Source of the DNA: an uncultured Thioclava sp.
GTDB lineage: Bacteria; Pseudomonadota; Alphaproteobacteria; Rhodobacterales; Rhodobacteraceae
Direction of reading: 5' to 3'
DNA: 64,000 bases
Assembly (NCBI RefSeq): GCF_913064665.1
Contig: NZ_CAJYBT010000011.1
Span: forward strand, 34,877-98,876
A program made the translations under genes and the position numbers. A model generated the notes under the pieces. That model saw only the letters and a list, made by a program, of their open reading frames with translations, was not told the DNA's origin and did not search any database. Within the stretch, counting starts at the first letter, position 1, and the number at the start of each line of letters is the position of its first letter. Positions 53,557-63,289 of the stretch are shown piece after piece.

Positions 53557-56394
53557 TTATTGGCCAGACGCCATTTTTGCTTCGTCATAATAGCGCGATG
53601 CGGTGGTGATCGCATATTGGCCGCGCTTAACCTTGGCGATTTTTCCCTGACGCAGCAGGCGCCCAAAGACCCGCATCCGCTCTTCGCGCGGCACTTCGGC
53701 GGTCTCGCTCATCGCGGTCAGCTTGCGCATGATTTGCGGCGGCGAGAAATGCGGGCGCCCCTCGACAGCCGAGGTATAGGCCGCAGCCGCTTCAAGGAGA
53801 TCCGACAGGCCCTGCGTGCCAAGGGTTTCGGCAAATTCGGCAAAGCTCGTGGCCTGATTGGGGGCCATCGTTTCGACCTCGTCATCCAGTGCCTCTGCCA
53901 GTTGCGCGCTCGAAATGCGGCGCGGGCGGATCACATGGGTCGTGGGCGTACGTGCCCCGGCGACTTCCTCTTCCACCTCGGCCTCGCCAACATCGACGCG
54001 CTGTTCTGACACCAGAACCAGCGGTGCCGGGCGCAGCGCATCGGGGCGGCGCGCGATGCGCTCATTACCACTGCTCACCGGACGGCGCGGGCGCACGGCC
54101 TGCGTCAGATCCTCGCGATAGGGCTCGATCGCGTGCTCATCCTCAATGCTTCTGCGGGCCGTGTCTTGACCCTTTGAGATACGGTCAGCAACAGTCGCGG
54201 CCACGGCGGCCTTGAGATGCGCGATGGCCGAAAAGCGACGGCGCGTTTCCACGACCTTGGACTGTTTGTCGGCCTCTTGCATCAAGCGCGCGGTTTCATC
54301 CTCGCGCGTGTCGAAGGCTGCCTGAATGACGGGGGCCTCTGTCTCTTCGGTCTCTTCGGTCTCTGCAGACTCAGCTTCGGCAGGCTCGTCTTGGGCGCGT
54401 TCTTTCGCGTCAAACTCCGCTTCTTCCGTTTCGACCGACTCATCGTCTGCATCTTGCGCGTCCAGCTCCGCATCTTGCGTGCCAGCCACGTCTGGCTCAT
54501 CCGTGTCGACCTCGGCCGTTTCCAATTCGGCTGTCTCGACCTGCGGCTCGCTGGCCTCTTCGGGGGCCTCTTGGATCGCGTTCAGTTCGGCCTCAAACTC
54601 AGCATCTTCGTCAAACGCGACCGGTTCAGCCTCGGCCTCAACGTTCTCAGCCTCGGCGACAGCGTCTTCGCGACCTTGTTCCAGGGCGAACTGTTCAAAA
54701 ATGTCTTCACCCTCGTCATCGGCGTCAAGCATCGCCAGTTCACGCAGCAGATCGGCCTCTTCTTCTTCAGAGAGCGCCCCTTTCGGCGTGTCCTCGGCAG
54801 GGGATTCGGTCTGTGCAAGCGGGGCGTTGTCTTCACCCAGCTCGGCGGCAATGCGTGCAGCCAGATCGTCCTCCTGCGCAACATCCTTATGTTGAGCCGC
54901 GGCCAGCGCCTCCTCGGCCTGCGAAACTTCATTGTCGGCTTCGGGCGCGTCGCTCAGCTCTTGGGTGATGACCGGGGCGGCGTTGTGATCTGGGCGGCGC
55001 ACCTTGATGACGCGGGCGCGCACGCGCTGGATCATCGAAGCGGGCGCACTGTCTGCCACGTCGTCTTGGGCTGTATCCGTATCACGCGTCTCACCTTCGA
55101 CTGGGGGCACTTCGAGCGCCTCGTCACCAGCCACATCATCCTGCGCCAGATCGTCCTGCGCGTCTTGCACGGTCTCAACAGTGTCTTGCGCCCCGTCGTC
55201 AGGCGACATCGCTGCTTCGATCGGCGCGGCGTCTTCCGCTTGCGCTGCGTCCTCGATCGCCTCCGCCTCGGGGGCCGACAGATCAGACGCGGCGTCTTGA
55301 TCCGCTACGTCGAACTGCGTCGCGACTTGCGCAGCGGCCGCTGCTTGCAGGGCCTGCATGCGGCGCGCCCGTTTGGCGGCGCGGCGCGAACGGCGCGCGG
55401 CACGGCGGCGAAGGGCTTCTTCATCCGCCTCACCTGCGTCGAGCGAGGTGGTATCTTCTGCATCGTCCTTACCGGCGATGTCATCCGCGTCTGCGTTATC
55501 TTCGAACTCAGCCGCAGCAGAGGCATCGACAGCCTCCTCCGCTTCGACGTTTGCCACCTCTGCGTTCGAGATTTCAGCGTCCGCTTGCATGTCCTGCTCG
55601 GGCTGAAGCGCCTCGGCAAGGGCTGCGGTGACATTGTCTTCGAGTACTACCTCGGCAGGCTCAGCCGAAGCCGGGGCAGCGTCTAGCGAGGCATCCAGCG
55701 CCTCATCAACATCAATTTCATCCGCACCAAGCGGGCCCGAAATATCCAGCGCAAAGCCGAAATCTTCGGAGTCGGCGACCGGTTCAATATCGGCATCCGC
55801 CAGCAACGCCTGAGGCATCACATCGGCATGCTCGTCTTCATCATAGGCGTCCGGGCCAGCGCTGCGGGCACGCGCCACGGCGGCACGGATACGCTGCAAT
55901 TTCGCGGCCACCGATTCGGGTTCAGCCAGTGGAGCGTCGGGCGCGCCTTTGGGTGCAGGCGAAACCTCGGGGGTGGCAGTCTGTTCGGGGGCGGGATCAA
56001 GCGCAATCTCCCCCTCGGGTTCGCGCACCTCTGTCGGGGTCGCTACCAGCGCAAGCGGGGCTGCATGGTCCGGCTTAGGCGTCTCGTCTTGCTGGGGCGC
56101 GACCGGTTCAGCGGCCGGATTCTCGGCCTCGCCCACATCGTCATGCTGACGCAAAATAACGCCGTTTTTATGGATTTTCGCGTCAACTCGACGATTGATC
56201 TCGCGTTCCGCAATCCGATGCAGCATTTCTGCGTCGGGTTGCGGAGGTTCTGCTCCGAAATACCGATCTTCTGCGGCAAGATCACGGAAGTATTCCGCAA
56301 TCGCCTTCATCGTGTTGAAGGTGTCGTCGAACCCTTCGAGGGTACACGAAAAAGTACCGTAGGAGACGGTCAGGATCTTGTTTGAACCAATCAT
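53557..56394 (-). CDS. Very long acidic protein of unknown function with conserved ends
   Basis: 945 residues. The N-terminal ~80 residues ([54 protein letters not shown]) and the last ~120 ([70 protein letters not shown]) look folded, the latter like a winged helix. The ~700 residues between are low complexity, dominated by Glu, Asp and Ala, with short basic patches ([16 protein letters not shown] near 330-347; R-A-R-V-I-K-V-R-R). I have seen this N terminus only in Rhodobacterales proteins without assigned function, sometimes mislabelled as CheA. No signal peptide or membrane helix. Confidence 0.88.
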   Translation of the reverse strand: MIGSNKILTVSYGTFSCTLEGFDDTFNTMKAIAEYFRDLAAEDRYFGAEPPQPDAEMLHRIAEREINRRVDAKIHKNGVILRQHDDVGEAENPAAEPVAPQQDETPKPDHAAPLALVATPTEVREPEGEIALDPAPEQTATPEVSPAPKGAPDAPLAEPESVAAKLQRIRAAVARARSAGPDAYDEDEHADVMPQALLADADIEPVADSEDFGFALDISGPLGADEIDVDEALDASLDAAPASAEPAEVVLEDNVTAALAEALQPEQDMQADAEISNAEVANVEAEEAVDASAAAEFEDNADADDIAGKDDAEDTTSLDAGEADEEALRRRAARRSRRAAKRARRMQALQAAAAAQVATQFDVADQDAASDLSAPEAEAIEDAAQAEDAAPIEAAMSPDDGAQDTVETVQDAQDDLAQDDVAGDEALEVPPVEGETRDTDTAQDDVADSAPASMIQRVRARVIKVRRPDHNAAPVITQELSDAPEADNEVSQAEEALAAAQHKDVAQEDDLAARIAAELGEDNAPLAQTESPAEDTPKGALSEEEEADLLRELAMLDADDEGEDIFEQFALEQGREDAVAEAENVEAEAEPVAFDEDAEFEAELNAIQEAPEEASEPQVETAELETAEVDTDEPDVAGTQDAELDAQDADDESVETEEAEFDAKERAQDEPAEAESAETEETEETEAPVIQAAFDTREDETARLMQEADKQSKVVETRRRFSAIAHLKAAVAATVADRISKGQDTARRSIEDEHAIEPYREDLTQAVRPRRPVSSGNERIARRPDALRPAPLVLVSEQRVDVGEAEVEEEVAGARTPTTHVIRPRRISSAQLAEALDDEVETMAPNQATSFAEFAETLGTQGLSDLLEAAAAYTSAVEGRPHFSPPQIMRKLTAMSETAEVPREERMRVFGRLLRQGKIAKVKRGQYAITTASRYYDEAKMASGQ

Positions 56395-56535
56395 GGACCA
56401 CTCGCTTTCATTTGGACCTCATTGTCGCCACCATCCGCCCAAACTGGTGCTTTCCCGTGAACGAAACAGGGCATTTAAAAGGAATTTTATAGGTCTTGAT
56501 TGTGTTCGCGTGCCATATTCGTCATCAATCATGCC

Positions 56536-57195
56536 ATGTTCCACCCGATTGTAAACTCACCCTGCGGCGTAACACTCCTCGGCGCAGGCGCAGTAAAACC
56601 GCAAGATGTTGACGAAGCGTTGACAATCGCCCCCTGCCTAGTGGCGGCGGATGGCGGGGGCGATCACGCGCTTGCGCTGGGATTGCGTCCCGAGGCGGTG
56701 ATCGGCGATCTCGACAGCCTGTCTCAGACGAATCGCGCCCTGTTGGGGGGGCGCGTGCACCTCATCAACGAACAAGATAGCACGGATTTCGCCAAATGCC
56801 TGCGCATGATCGAGGCGCCCTTCGTTTTGGCGCTCGCATTCACGGGGTTGCGGCTGGATCATACTTTGGCCGCGATGAGCGATGTGATCCGCAGCACGCA
56901 AATCGTGGTGATGCTGGCCGAGGCCGAGGTGATCATCCGCTGCCCCCCCCAGATTGCGCTGGATCTGGCCCCGGGCACGCGGGTCTCATTGTTTCCATTT
57001 GGCCCGGTAACGGCGCGCTCGACGGGGCTGCGCTGGCCGCTCGACGGGATCACCTTTGCGCCCGACAGCCGGGTTGGCACCTCGAACGAGGCGCTAGGCG
57101 CGGTCGAGCTGAGCGTAGAGGGATCGGCGCTATTGATGCTACCGCGTGAGAGCTTGGGCGCGGTACTGAACGCATTGGGGTTGAACGTGGGCTGA
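56536..57195 (+). CDS. Thiamine pyrophosphokinase
   Basis: 219 residues. Transfers pyrophosphate from ATP to thiamine, giving the coenzyme directly. ADGGGDHAL (38-46), IGDLDSL (56-62), DSTDF (81-85) and GLRLDHTL (104-111) are the substrate and metal sites of the TPK catalytic domain; the smaller beta domain follows. The ATG at 56536 begins the family-like FHPIVNSPCGVTLLG; a GTG at 56500 is the frame start. With TPK, the cell can use imported thiamine. Confidence 0.9.
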   Translation: MFHPIVNSPCGVTLLGAGAVKPQDVDEALTIAPCLVAADGGGDHALALGLRPEAVIGDLDSLSQTNRALLGGRVHLINEQDSTDFAKCLRMIEAPFVLALAFTGLRLDHTLAAMSDVIRSTQIVVMLAEAEVIIRCPPQIALDLAPGTRVSLFPFGPVTARSTGLRWPLDGITFAPDSRVGTSNEALGAVELSVEGSALLMLPRESLGAVLNALGLNVG

Positions 57196-57210
57196 CACGG
57201 CGCTGCGCAT

Positions 57211-58149
57211 TCAGCCCGGCTCGATGCGCAAAGCCCCCTCCAACCAAGGAGCCTCTAGCAATGCCGGCGCAACCACGCGCTGCGCCAAAAGCGTGCGCAG
57301 CCTAGCGGCGACCTCGCTGGGCCAGTCGCCCAAAACCCCGTCGCGCGCCGTCAAAGTGATGCGGCGCGACAGTGGGGCACCGGGCAGCGGTTTCAGCACC
57401 AACCCCGAGCGGCGCGCGTGGCGCACTGCCGAGGGCGTCAGGATCGTCCAGCCCTGCCCCGCAGCAACCAGTGCCAAGATCGCCGGATAGCTATCAAGTT
57501 CAAGGCGATGCCCGCCCCCCACGCCCTCACGCTGCAAATGCGCCGCGATCTGGCGCCCCATCAAGGTGCGCTGCGAATAATGGATCAGCGGCAAATCCGC
57601 CCCCCCAGCCACCGGGTGCACCGCGATAAAAGGCTCGTGCAGCAGCGCGTGTATCTCGGTTGCATCGGGCGGCGGGCCTTCGGGTTGGGCGGCGACCGCC
57701 ACATCCAGCCCTCGCGCCTCCAGCTTGGCCAGCAACCGATGGCTTGGCCCGGTTTCCAGCTCAAAGCGGCATTGGCGAAGGTCACTGGCCATGCCCGCCA
57801 ACAACAGCGGCGTCACCTCGGATTCGAAATCCTCGATCATGCCCAATCGAAAGCTGGTCAGCCCGGCAGGATCGGCCAGCGACACCCCGGCGCGCCCGCG
57901 TGCCAGCGCATCCAGCATCGCCTCGGCATGGGGCAGAAACCCGCGCCCGGCAACCGTCAACGCAAAAGGACGCGCCGAGCGATCCACCAATTCCGCGCCC
58001 AGCGCCGTTTCCAGCGCCGCAAGCTGCTGGCTGACGGTCGGGGCCGACACACCCAACCGGCGCGCGGCAGCCGTGATCGCGCCTTCCTCGGCGGTGGCGG
58101 TAAAGACTTCGACAGCCCAAAGGCTGACGCGGGGGGGCTGGGAGGACAT
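57211..58149 (-). CDS. LysR family transcriptional regulator
   Basis: 312 residues. N-terminal winged helix (about 8-66, with AITAAARRLGVSAPTVSQQL as the helix-turn-helix) and a LysR_substrate effector domain from about 90. The neighbour on the same side is the XRE regulator, 61 bases upstream in transcription order; no obvious target gene lies divergent to it. ATG at 58149 chosen; the frame extends into the previous gene. Confidence 0.92.
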   Translation of the reverse strand: MSSQPPRVSLWAVEVFTATAEEGAITAAARRLGVSAPTVSQQLAALETALGAELVDRSARPFALTVAGRGFLPHAEAMLDALARGRAGVSLADPAGLTSFRLGMIEDFESEVTPLLLAGMASDLRQCRFELETGPSHRLLAKLEARGLDVAVAAQPEGPPPDATEIHALLHEPFIAVHPVAGGADLPLIHYSQRTLMGRQIAAHLQREGVGGGHRLELDSYPAILALVAAGQGWTILTPSAVRHARRSGLVLKPLPGAPLSRRITLTARDGVLGDWPSEVAARLRTLLAQRVVAPALLEAPWLEGALRIEPG

Positions 58150-58210
58150 CGCAAGGCTCCATAAATAGAGTGACCCAAGAGTGCCGTGCCCGCCTGCCTG
58201 AAGCAAGCGA

Positions 58211-59530
58211 TTAGCCCAGCGCCACGATCGAAGGTTCGCGCCGCCCCGGGCACTGCGCGCGCGGACAGATCCGACAGGACGCACCAATGGCGCGCGCAGG
58301 CGCAGCTATAGTGTCATCCGGGGCGGGCAAGATCAGCATCATCGCCTCGCGCAACACCGGCCCGTCAAAGCCAACTGCGCGGGTTTCGCAGATCGCGTAG
58401 GTGACGAAGCGCTGCGGCACGCGGCCTGCAACATCCACCAGCGCGCGGATCGGATGCATCGGCTGAGACAGCGCCTCATAAAGCGGCCAAAGCGGACAGG
58501 CCCCCCCAAAGCGTGGCAGCGCAAACCCCGGCGCGGCGCGGCGAAAGGTCAAGCTGCCAGAGCCATCGCACATCACCAAACCCAGTGGTGCCAGCCCCGC
58601 CAGTCCGGGGGGCAAGGTCGCAAGCCGGCGCAGCACCACGCCGATACTGACCCCGAAAGCCTGCGCCAGCGCGCCGGGATCGGCCCCCAATTCGGCCAAA
58701 CCGCGCGTAATCTGATCCAACGGCAAGGCCCGAGCATCCCGCGCCACCCGCTCGAGATGCGCCAGCGCCAAGCTGCGCGCCGCAGACGAAGCCAGTTCCG
58801 GAACGCCCGAAATCAGCGCTGCCAGATCCTTGGCGCCCGCCTCGATTTCGGGGAAATGCCAATCGCGCGCCTCAAGCCACGCCTCAAGCTGTTCTTGGGG
58901 AGACGACAGGCTGGTCTCGGATTCTTCCATCTCATCGAGATATCCGACCAACGCCTCGGCCGCGCTTGAAAGGCGCAGGCTTTCCGACTGAATTGTGGCC
59001 AGAAAACGCGCCTGCCATTTGGGTTCGATATCCTCAGTTTCCACCAAGATCGCGGCGCTGGAGCGCAACCCGGTCAGCGCCGAGAGCACCTCATGCAGCG
59101 AGGTCGCCAGAAACGGGTCTTGCGCCATGCGTTCGGCATAGCCTTCCAACACGCGCTCGAGGCTGCTGAGTCGCGTTTGCCGCGATGCCAATAGCCCCGC
59201 CCAGCCGGGAAAGCGGCCCACGAATTCTTCGATCCGCTCCAGATCGGGGGCGGAAAACGGGCCAGCGCCCTCGGCCTCAACGGCGGCAACCGCCTCGCGC
59301 AGACCATCGAAAAGCGCGTTGTCAGCCCCCTCCGAAAGCGCCAGCGGGTCAACGCCCATCGCACGTGAGATACGCTCTATCAAAGCGTCGCTCACGCGGC
59401 GGCGGTTGTGTTCGATGAGATTGAGATAGGCTGCGGAAATGCCCGCAGCGCGCGCCAAATCTGCCTGCTTCAGACCCAAAGATGTGCGGCGTTCGCGAAT
59501 TCGCGTGCCGGTCAGTGCTGATTTGGCCAT
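58211..59530 (-). CDS. RamB/ScfR-like XRE family regulator (short-chain acyl-CoA sensing type)
   Basis: 439 residues. HTH_3 at about 10-60 (LGLKQADLARAAGISAAYLN), then a long helical middle region and a C-terminal domain (about 280-439) with the DUF2083-type SLTFRRAAPGFALPRFGG and PLWPLYEAL segments and a terminal cysteine motif CRICPRAQCPGR (C-x2-C-x4-C). Related regulators control propionate, glyoxylate or acetate genes in actinobacteria and Rhodobacter. AGGAGG precedes the ATG. TTTACA repeats just upstream may be its operator. Confidence 0.88.
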   Translation of the reverse strand: MAKSALTGTRIRERRTSLGLKQADLARAAGISAAYLNLIEHNRRRVSDALIERISRAMGVDPLALSEGADNALFDGLREAVAAVEAEGAGPFSAPDLERIEEFVGRFPGWAGLLASRQTRLSSLERVLEGYAERMAQDPFLATSLHEVLSALTGLRSSAAILVETEDIEPKWQARFLATIQSESLRLSSAAEALVGYLDEMEESETSLSSPQEQLEAWLEARDWHFPEIEAGAKDLAALISGVPELASSAARSLALAHLERVARDARALPLDQITRGLAELGADPGALAQAFGVSIGVVLRRLATLPPGLAGLAPLGLVMCDGSGSLTFRRAAPGFALPRFGGACPLWPLYEALSQPMHPIRALVDVAGRVPQRFVTYAICETRAVGFDGPVLREAMMLILPAPDDTIAAPARAIGASCRICPRAQCPGRREPSIVALG

Positions 59531-59549
59531 CGTGCCTCCTGCGCCCAGA

Positions 59550-59597
59550 TTTACAGCTAGACGCAGGAGATACAAAGCATTTTACAAAGCGTTTACA
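59550..59597 (-). promoter_or_regulatory. TTTACA direct-repeat cluster before the XRE regulator gene
   Basis: TTTACA occurs at 59550-59555, 59581-59586 and 59592-59597, with a degenerate GATACA at 59569-59574. The last three are spaced 12 and 11 bases, one helical turn, so they would lie on one face of the DNA. Just ahead of the regulator start (59530), this suggests autoregulation. Confidence 0.5.
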
Positions 59598-59607
59598 GCA
59601 TTCGCCA

Positions 59608-59769
59608 TTACATCGGGTTTTCGATCGTGGCGCGCATATTGGGCACGTTCGCAGCGCTTTGCTCATCGTTGCTCATCTTGCCTTGCATGTCGGCACAACC
59701 GGCCAGCGCGCTAAGTGCGACAGCGGCAAGCAGCGCCAGAACCGGTTTGTTTGTGAAGGTTTTTTGCAT
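59608..59769 (-). CDS. Small lipoprotein
   Basis: 53 residues: basic start (MQKTFTNK), hydrophobic core, lipobox L-A-G-C with C25 as the lipidated residue, and a 28-residue mature part rich in Asn, Met and acidic residues. AGGAGA lies before the ATG. A longer frame to 59874 is not supported. It would be anchored in the inner or outer membrane; role unknown, not recognisably entericidin. Confidence 0.75.
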   Translation of the reverse strand: MQKTFTNKPVLALLAAVALSALAGCADMQGKMSNDEQSAANVPNMRATIENPM

Positions 59770-59929
59770 GATCTGTCTCCTGTCAATCGGGCTGGACCGT
59801 CCATGCCCTTTAAGTGAACCGCATAGTTCATTATGATGAGCCATGCTTTGATCTCGATCAACAGATTTCGACACGTTCCGGGGAGGTTACCCCACGTCTC
59901 ACGTCACGTTCCCAAGGCGTGAACGCGCG

Positions 59930-60361
59930 TCACTCAAAGGCGCGAAAGCGCACGCCATAGATCAGGGCCCGATTAGAACAGGCATCCATCGCATCCATCA
60001 ACCACACCCGGTCCGGCCCCGGAAACGCCGCGAGATGACGGCCCAACAAAGCCTCGCTTTGCGCAATATTGCCCGCCAGATCACCGCCGAAATCGCGCAA
60101 GCGCTGCAACCAGAAGCCGCGCGCCTCATCCAGATAGCCGCCAAAGCTGCCACCGGGGGCGACCTGACGCACCACCGTGAGACAATAGCCTGCCTCAATC
60201 GCTTGGGTGGGGGTTTCGAAAACATAGCCTGCGGGCGCTGCGAATTGGCTTTTCCACGTCATCCAGAACAGCGCCACCAACACCAATGACCCGATCAGCG
60301 CATATACACCATTGCGCAGCCCAAGACTGTGGTGCCGCCCAAACCGTGCAGAATCTGCCAT
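59930..60361 (-). CDS. Membrane-anchored hypothetical protein
   Basis: 143 residues with one membrane helix near 17-37 (GVYALIGSLVLVALFWMTW) and a soluble C-terminal part containing C59 and C128 (EAGYCLTVV, MDACSNRAL). N-terminal segment is basic, so N-in/C-out topology is expected. No family recognised. Confidence 0.7.
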   Translation of the reverse strand: MADSARFGRHHSLGLRNGVYALIGSLVLVALFWMTWKSQFAAPAGYVFETPTQAIEAGYCLTVVRQVAPGGSFGGYLDEARGFWLQRLRDFGGDLAGNIAQSEALLGRHLAAFPGPDRVWLMDAMDACSNRALIYGVRFRAFE

Positions 60362-60433
60362 AGCCCTGCCTTCCTAAGCCCTTCACATCCCATCAAAGCA
60401 CCAAGGCCTTAACAACCCGTTCAAACCCGCAGC

Positions 60434-60463
60434 AAAAAGCCCCCCGGATCGCTCCGGAGGGCT
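60434..60463 (-). terminator. Rho-independent terminator of the ABC transporter operon
   Basis: On the minus strand AGCCCTCCGG and CCGGGGGGCT pair around AGCGAT, followed by TTTT. It lies 31 bases past the substrate-binding protein stop. Confidence 0.9.
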
Positions 60464-60493
60464 GTCATTGCCGAGCAAAAGCGTGGCCCGAGC

Positions 60494-61480
60494 TTATTTC
60501 AAACCGGCCGCATCGGTGACCGCATGGGTCCACGCGCCTTCGGGTTGCTTGGTGATAACCGGATCCGAACCGCCCTCCAGCAACACTTTGACCGTGCGCT
60601 CATAATCGGCCGGGTCGAGCACGCCGTCAGTACCTTCGGTCAGCTTGGCGACCTCTTTCATCATGCCTTCCTGATGCTCGATGGTCTGCGCGCCGGTTTC
60701 GTCGTTATCCAGCACGATTTTCGCGGCTTCCTCGGGATGCTCTTCGGCGTATTTCCAGCCCTCCATCGAGGCTTTTACGAATTTCGCCATTTTCTCTACG
60801 AAGGCCGGGTCCTTGAGCTTGTCTTCCATCACGTAAAGACCGTCTTCAAGCGTCGCCACGCCTTCATCTTCGTATTTGAAGGTCACCAGCTGGTCGGGTT
60901 TAATCCCCGCTTCGAGCACCTGAAGATACTCGTTATAGGTCATGGTCGAAATGCAAGCCGCCTGCTTTTGCAGCAGCGGATCGACGTTGAAGCCCTGTTT
61001 GAGCACCGTCACACCCTTGTCTCCGCCATCGGTCGGGATGCCCAAATGCGACATCCAGCTTAGGAACGGGTATTCATTTCCAAAGAACCACACGCCCAAA
61101 GTATGGCCGGGGAAATCGGCGGGAGTCTTGATGCCGCTTTCCTTCAGACAGGTCAGCATCATGCCCGATTTCTTATAAGGCTGGGCGATATTGACCAGCG
61201 CCAGACCCTTTTCGCGCGCCGCGAGTGCGGCCGGCATCCAGTCGACGATGACATCGGCACCACCGCCTGCGATCACCTGCTCGGGGCCGATATCAGGGCC
61301 GCCCGGCTTGATCGTGACATCAAGGCCCGCATCGCTGTAAAATCCTTTGTCCTGAGCCACATAATAGCCCGCGAACTGCGCCTGCGTGACCCATTTGAGC
61401 TGCAGTGTTACATCTTCATTGGCCCAGGCCGCGCTTGCCATGACTAGGCTTGCACTTACCCCCGCGATCAGTTTTTTCAT
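60494..61480 (-). CDS. ABC transporter substrate-binding protein, NMT1/THI5-like
   Basis: 328 residues. Signal peptide 1-20 (SLVMASAAWA) then an NMT1/THI5-type type-2 binding fold: LQLKWVTQAQFAGYY (26-40), DKGFYSDAGLDVTI (44-57), GGGADVIVDWMPAAL. Relatives bind formylaminopyrimidine or other pyrimidines, nitrate, or sulfonates; the Q-F-A-G-Y-Y pattern is the pyrimidine/hydantoin-type one I remember. Last gene of the minus-strand operon. A thiamine pyrophosphokinase 3 kb away fits but does not prove pyrimidine uptake. Confidence 0.88.
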   Translation of the reverse strand: MKKLIAGVSASLVMASAAWANEDVTLQLKWVTQAQFAGYYVAQDKGFYSDAGLDVTIKPGGPDIGPEQVIAGGGADVIVDWMPAALAAREKGLALVNIAQPYKKSGMMLTCLKESGIKTPADFPGHTLGVWFFGNEYPFLSWMSHLGIPTDGGDKGVTVLKQGFNVDPLLQKQAACISTMTYNEYLQVLEAGIKPDQLVTFKYEDEGVATLEDGLYVMEDKLKDPAFVEKMAKFVKASMEGWKYAEEHPEEAAKIVLDNDETGAQTIEHQEGMMKEVAKLTEGTDGVLDPADYERTVKVLLEGGSDPVITKQPEGAWTHAVTDAAGLK

Positions 61481-61544
61481 CGTCTCTCTCCACTGTTGGC
61501 CCCGGATCTTTGCCCGGGATTTTTATATTTCTCAGGCGCGCTGC

Positions 61545-62393
61545 CTAAGCTCGGGCCCGTTGCGACGGGTGCCAGAACGTCACCAGCTTTTCGAGAAGCG
61601 CCACCACCCCATAAAAGCCCGAGCCCGCGAGGGCCGCAACGGTAATCTCCGACCAGACGAGCGGCAAATCAAGCTGCCCCACGGCGGTCGATATCCGAAA
61701 GCCCATCCCGCGGGTTGGACTGCCGAAAAATTCAGCAACAATCGCCCCGATCAGCGCCAGCGTCGTCGCGATCTTGAGGCCGTTGAACAAAAACGGCATT
61801 GCCGCAGGCAGGCGCAGTTTGATCAACCCTTGCCAGTAGCTGGCCGAATAGGTCGCCATCAAATCGCGTTGCAAATGATCGGTCGCGGCAAGCCCCGCGA
61901 CCATGTTCACCAGCACCGGGAAGAACACCATTACCACGACAACGGCGGCCTTGGACTGCCAGTCAAACCCGAACCACATGACAAGGATCGGCGCGACCCC
62001 CACGATCGGCAAAGCGGCCACGAAATTGCCAATCGGCAAAAGCCCGCGCTGCAAATAGGGCGAGCGATCAATCAACACCGCCACCACGATCGCCGCGCCG
62101 CAGCCCATCACATAGCCAGACAGCGCCCCCTTCAAGATCGTCTGCACGAAATCCTCGCGCAGGATCGGGCCCGATTGCGCGAAAGTCTGCGCGATCTGGC
62201 TGGGCGCGGGCAAGATCACCGGGCTGATACCAAGGCCCAAAACCAGACCTTCCCAGACCAGCAACACCGTGATCCCGAACAGCGCCGGAATGGCAAATTG
62301 CGCCCAGCGCTGATGTCCATAGCGCCGCGCCATCCACGCATTGGCACCCCAAGCGCACAGCCAGAAGAGTATCGCGAAAATCGCCCAACCCAT
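61545..62393 (-). CDS. ABC transporter permease (NitT/TauT family), second copy
   Basis: 282 residues, six or more membrane helices. The EAA-like cytoplasmic loop is LRLPAAMPFLFNGLKIATTL followed by GAIVAEFFGSPTRGMGFRI. Its ATG overlaps the upstream permease stop by one base (TAATG), so the two are translated together. With the other permease it should form the heterodimeric channel. Confidence 0.92.
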   Translation of the reverse strand: MGWAIFAILFWLCAWGANAWMARRYGHQRWAQFAIPALFGITVLLVWEGLVLGLGISPVILPAPSQIAQTFAQSGPILREDFVQTILKGALSGYVMGCGAAIVVAVLIDRSPYLQRGLLPIGNFVAALPIVGVAPILVMWFGFDWQSKAAVVVVMVFFPVLVNMVAGLAATDHLQRDLMATYSASYWQGLIKLRLPAAMPFLFNGLKIATTLALIGAIVAEFFGSPTRGMGFRISTAVGQLDLPLVWSEITVAALAGSGFYGVVALLEKLVTFWHPSQRARA

Positions 62394-63253
62394 TACGCCA
62401 TCCCCATCCGTTTAAGGGTGATCCGCTCGATCACGCCCACGATCCCGACCAGAATTGCTGCCAGCGCGGCGGCTGTAAACAGCGCCGACCAGATTTGCAC
62501 CGTCTGCCCGTAATAGCTGCCCGAAAGCAGCCGCGCGCCAAGACCTCGGGTGGCACCCGCAGGCAATTCGGCCACGATGGTGCCCACAAGGCTCGCGGCC
62601 ACCCCCACTTTGAGCGAGGCAAACAGATAGGGCATCGACGAGGGCATCCGCAGCTTGCGCAACGTCTCGCCCTGACTGGCATTATAGGTCTTGAGCAGAT
62701 CCAGCTGCATGCTGTCAGGCGCGCGCAAGCCCTTCACCATGCCTACCAACACCGGGAAAAAGCTGAGATACGCCGCGATCAGCGCTTTGGGCAGCAACCC
62801 GGTCACGCCAAGGCTCGCCAGCACCACGATCACCATCGGCGCAATCGCAAGGATCGGCACGGTCTGGCTGGCAATCGCCCAAGGCATCACCGACAGATCC
62901 ATCGCGCGGCTATGGGTGATCCCCACCGCCAGCACGATCCCCAGCCCAGTGCCCAGCGCAAAGCCCAAAAGCGTCGCTGAAAGCGTGATCCAGCCATGAT
63001 AGACAAGGCTGCGCTTGGAGGTGATGGCTTGACCTGCAAGCCCCTGCCAGAGCCCTTGCGCCACCTGATGGGGCGCGGGCAAAACGGGGCGTTTCTGGTG
63101 CATCGTATCGCTCAGAAGCTGCGAGACCGTCACGCTCTCGCCCGCCCGCGCGGCTTGGTCATAGGTCCATTTCGCGTTTAGCGCGACCGAGCCAGCATAC
63201 CAAAGCAGCACAATCGCGGCGAGAACGGTGAGGATGGGGGCAATCGACTTCAT
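62393..63253 (-). CDS. ABC transporter permease (NitT/TauT family), first copy
   Basis: 286 residues. N-terminal anchor (ILTVLAAIVLLWYAGSVAL), a periplasmic segment to about 75, then the BPD_transp_1 domain with LRMPSSMPYLFASLKVGVAA and GTIVAELPAGATRGLGARLL. Clearly homologous to the following permease but divergent, hence an old duplication. Starts 36 bases after the ATPase stop. Confidence 0.92.
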   Translation of the reverse strand: MKSIAPILTVLAAIVLLWYAGSVALNAKWTYDQAARAGESVTVSQLLSDTMHQKRPVLPAPHQVAQGLWQGLAGQAITSKRSLVYHGWITLSATLLGFALGTGLGIVLAVGITHSRAMDLSVMPWAIASQTVPILAIAPMVIVVLASLGVTGLLPKALIAAYLSFFPVLVGMVKGLRAPDSMQLDLLKTYNASQGETLRKLRMPSSMPYLFASLKVGVAASLVGTIVAELPAGATRGLGARLLSGSYYGQTVQIWSALFTAAALAAILVGIVGVIERITLKRMGMA

Positions 63254-63289
63254 GCGCGCGCCCCCTGCCCGACCTGTTGGATGATCGCA

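Noticed and set aside
54217..55686. 489-codon plus-strand frame opposite the acidic protein
   Set aside because: It is the reverse complement of the Glu/Asp/Ala-rich repeats, giving Leu/Arg/Phe-rich noise without a ribosome site.
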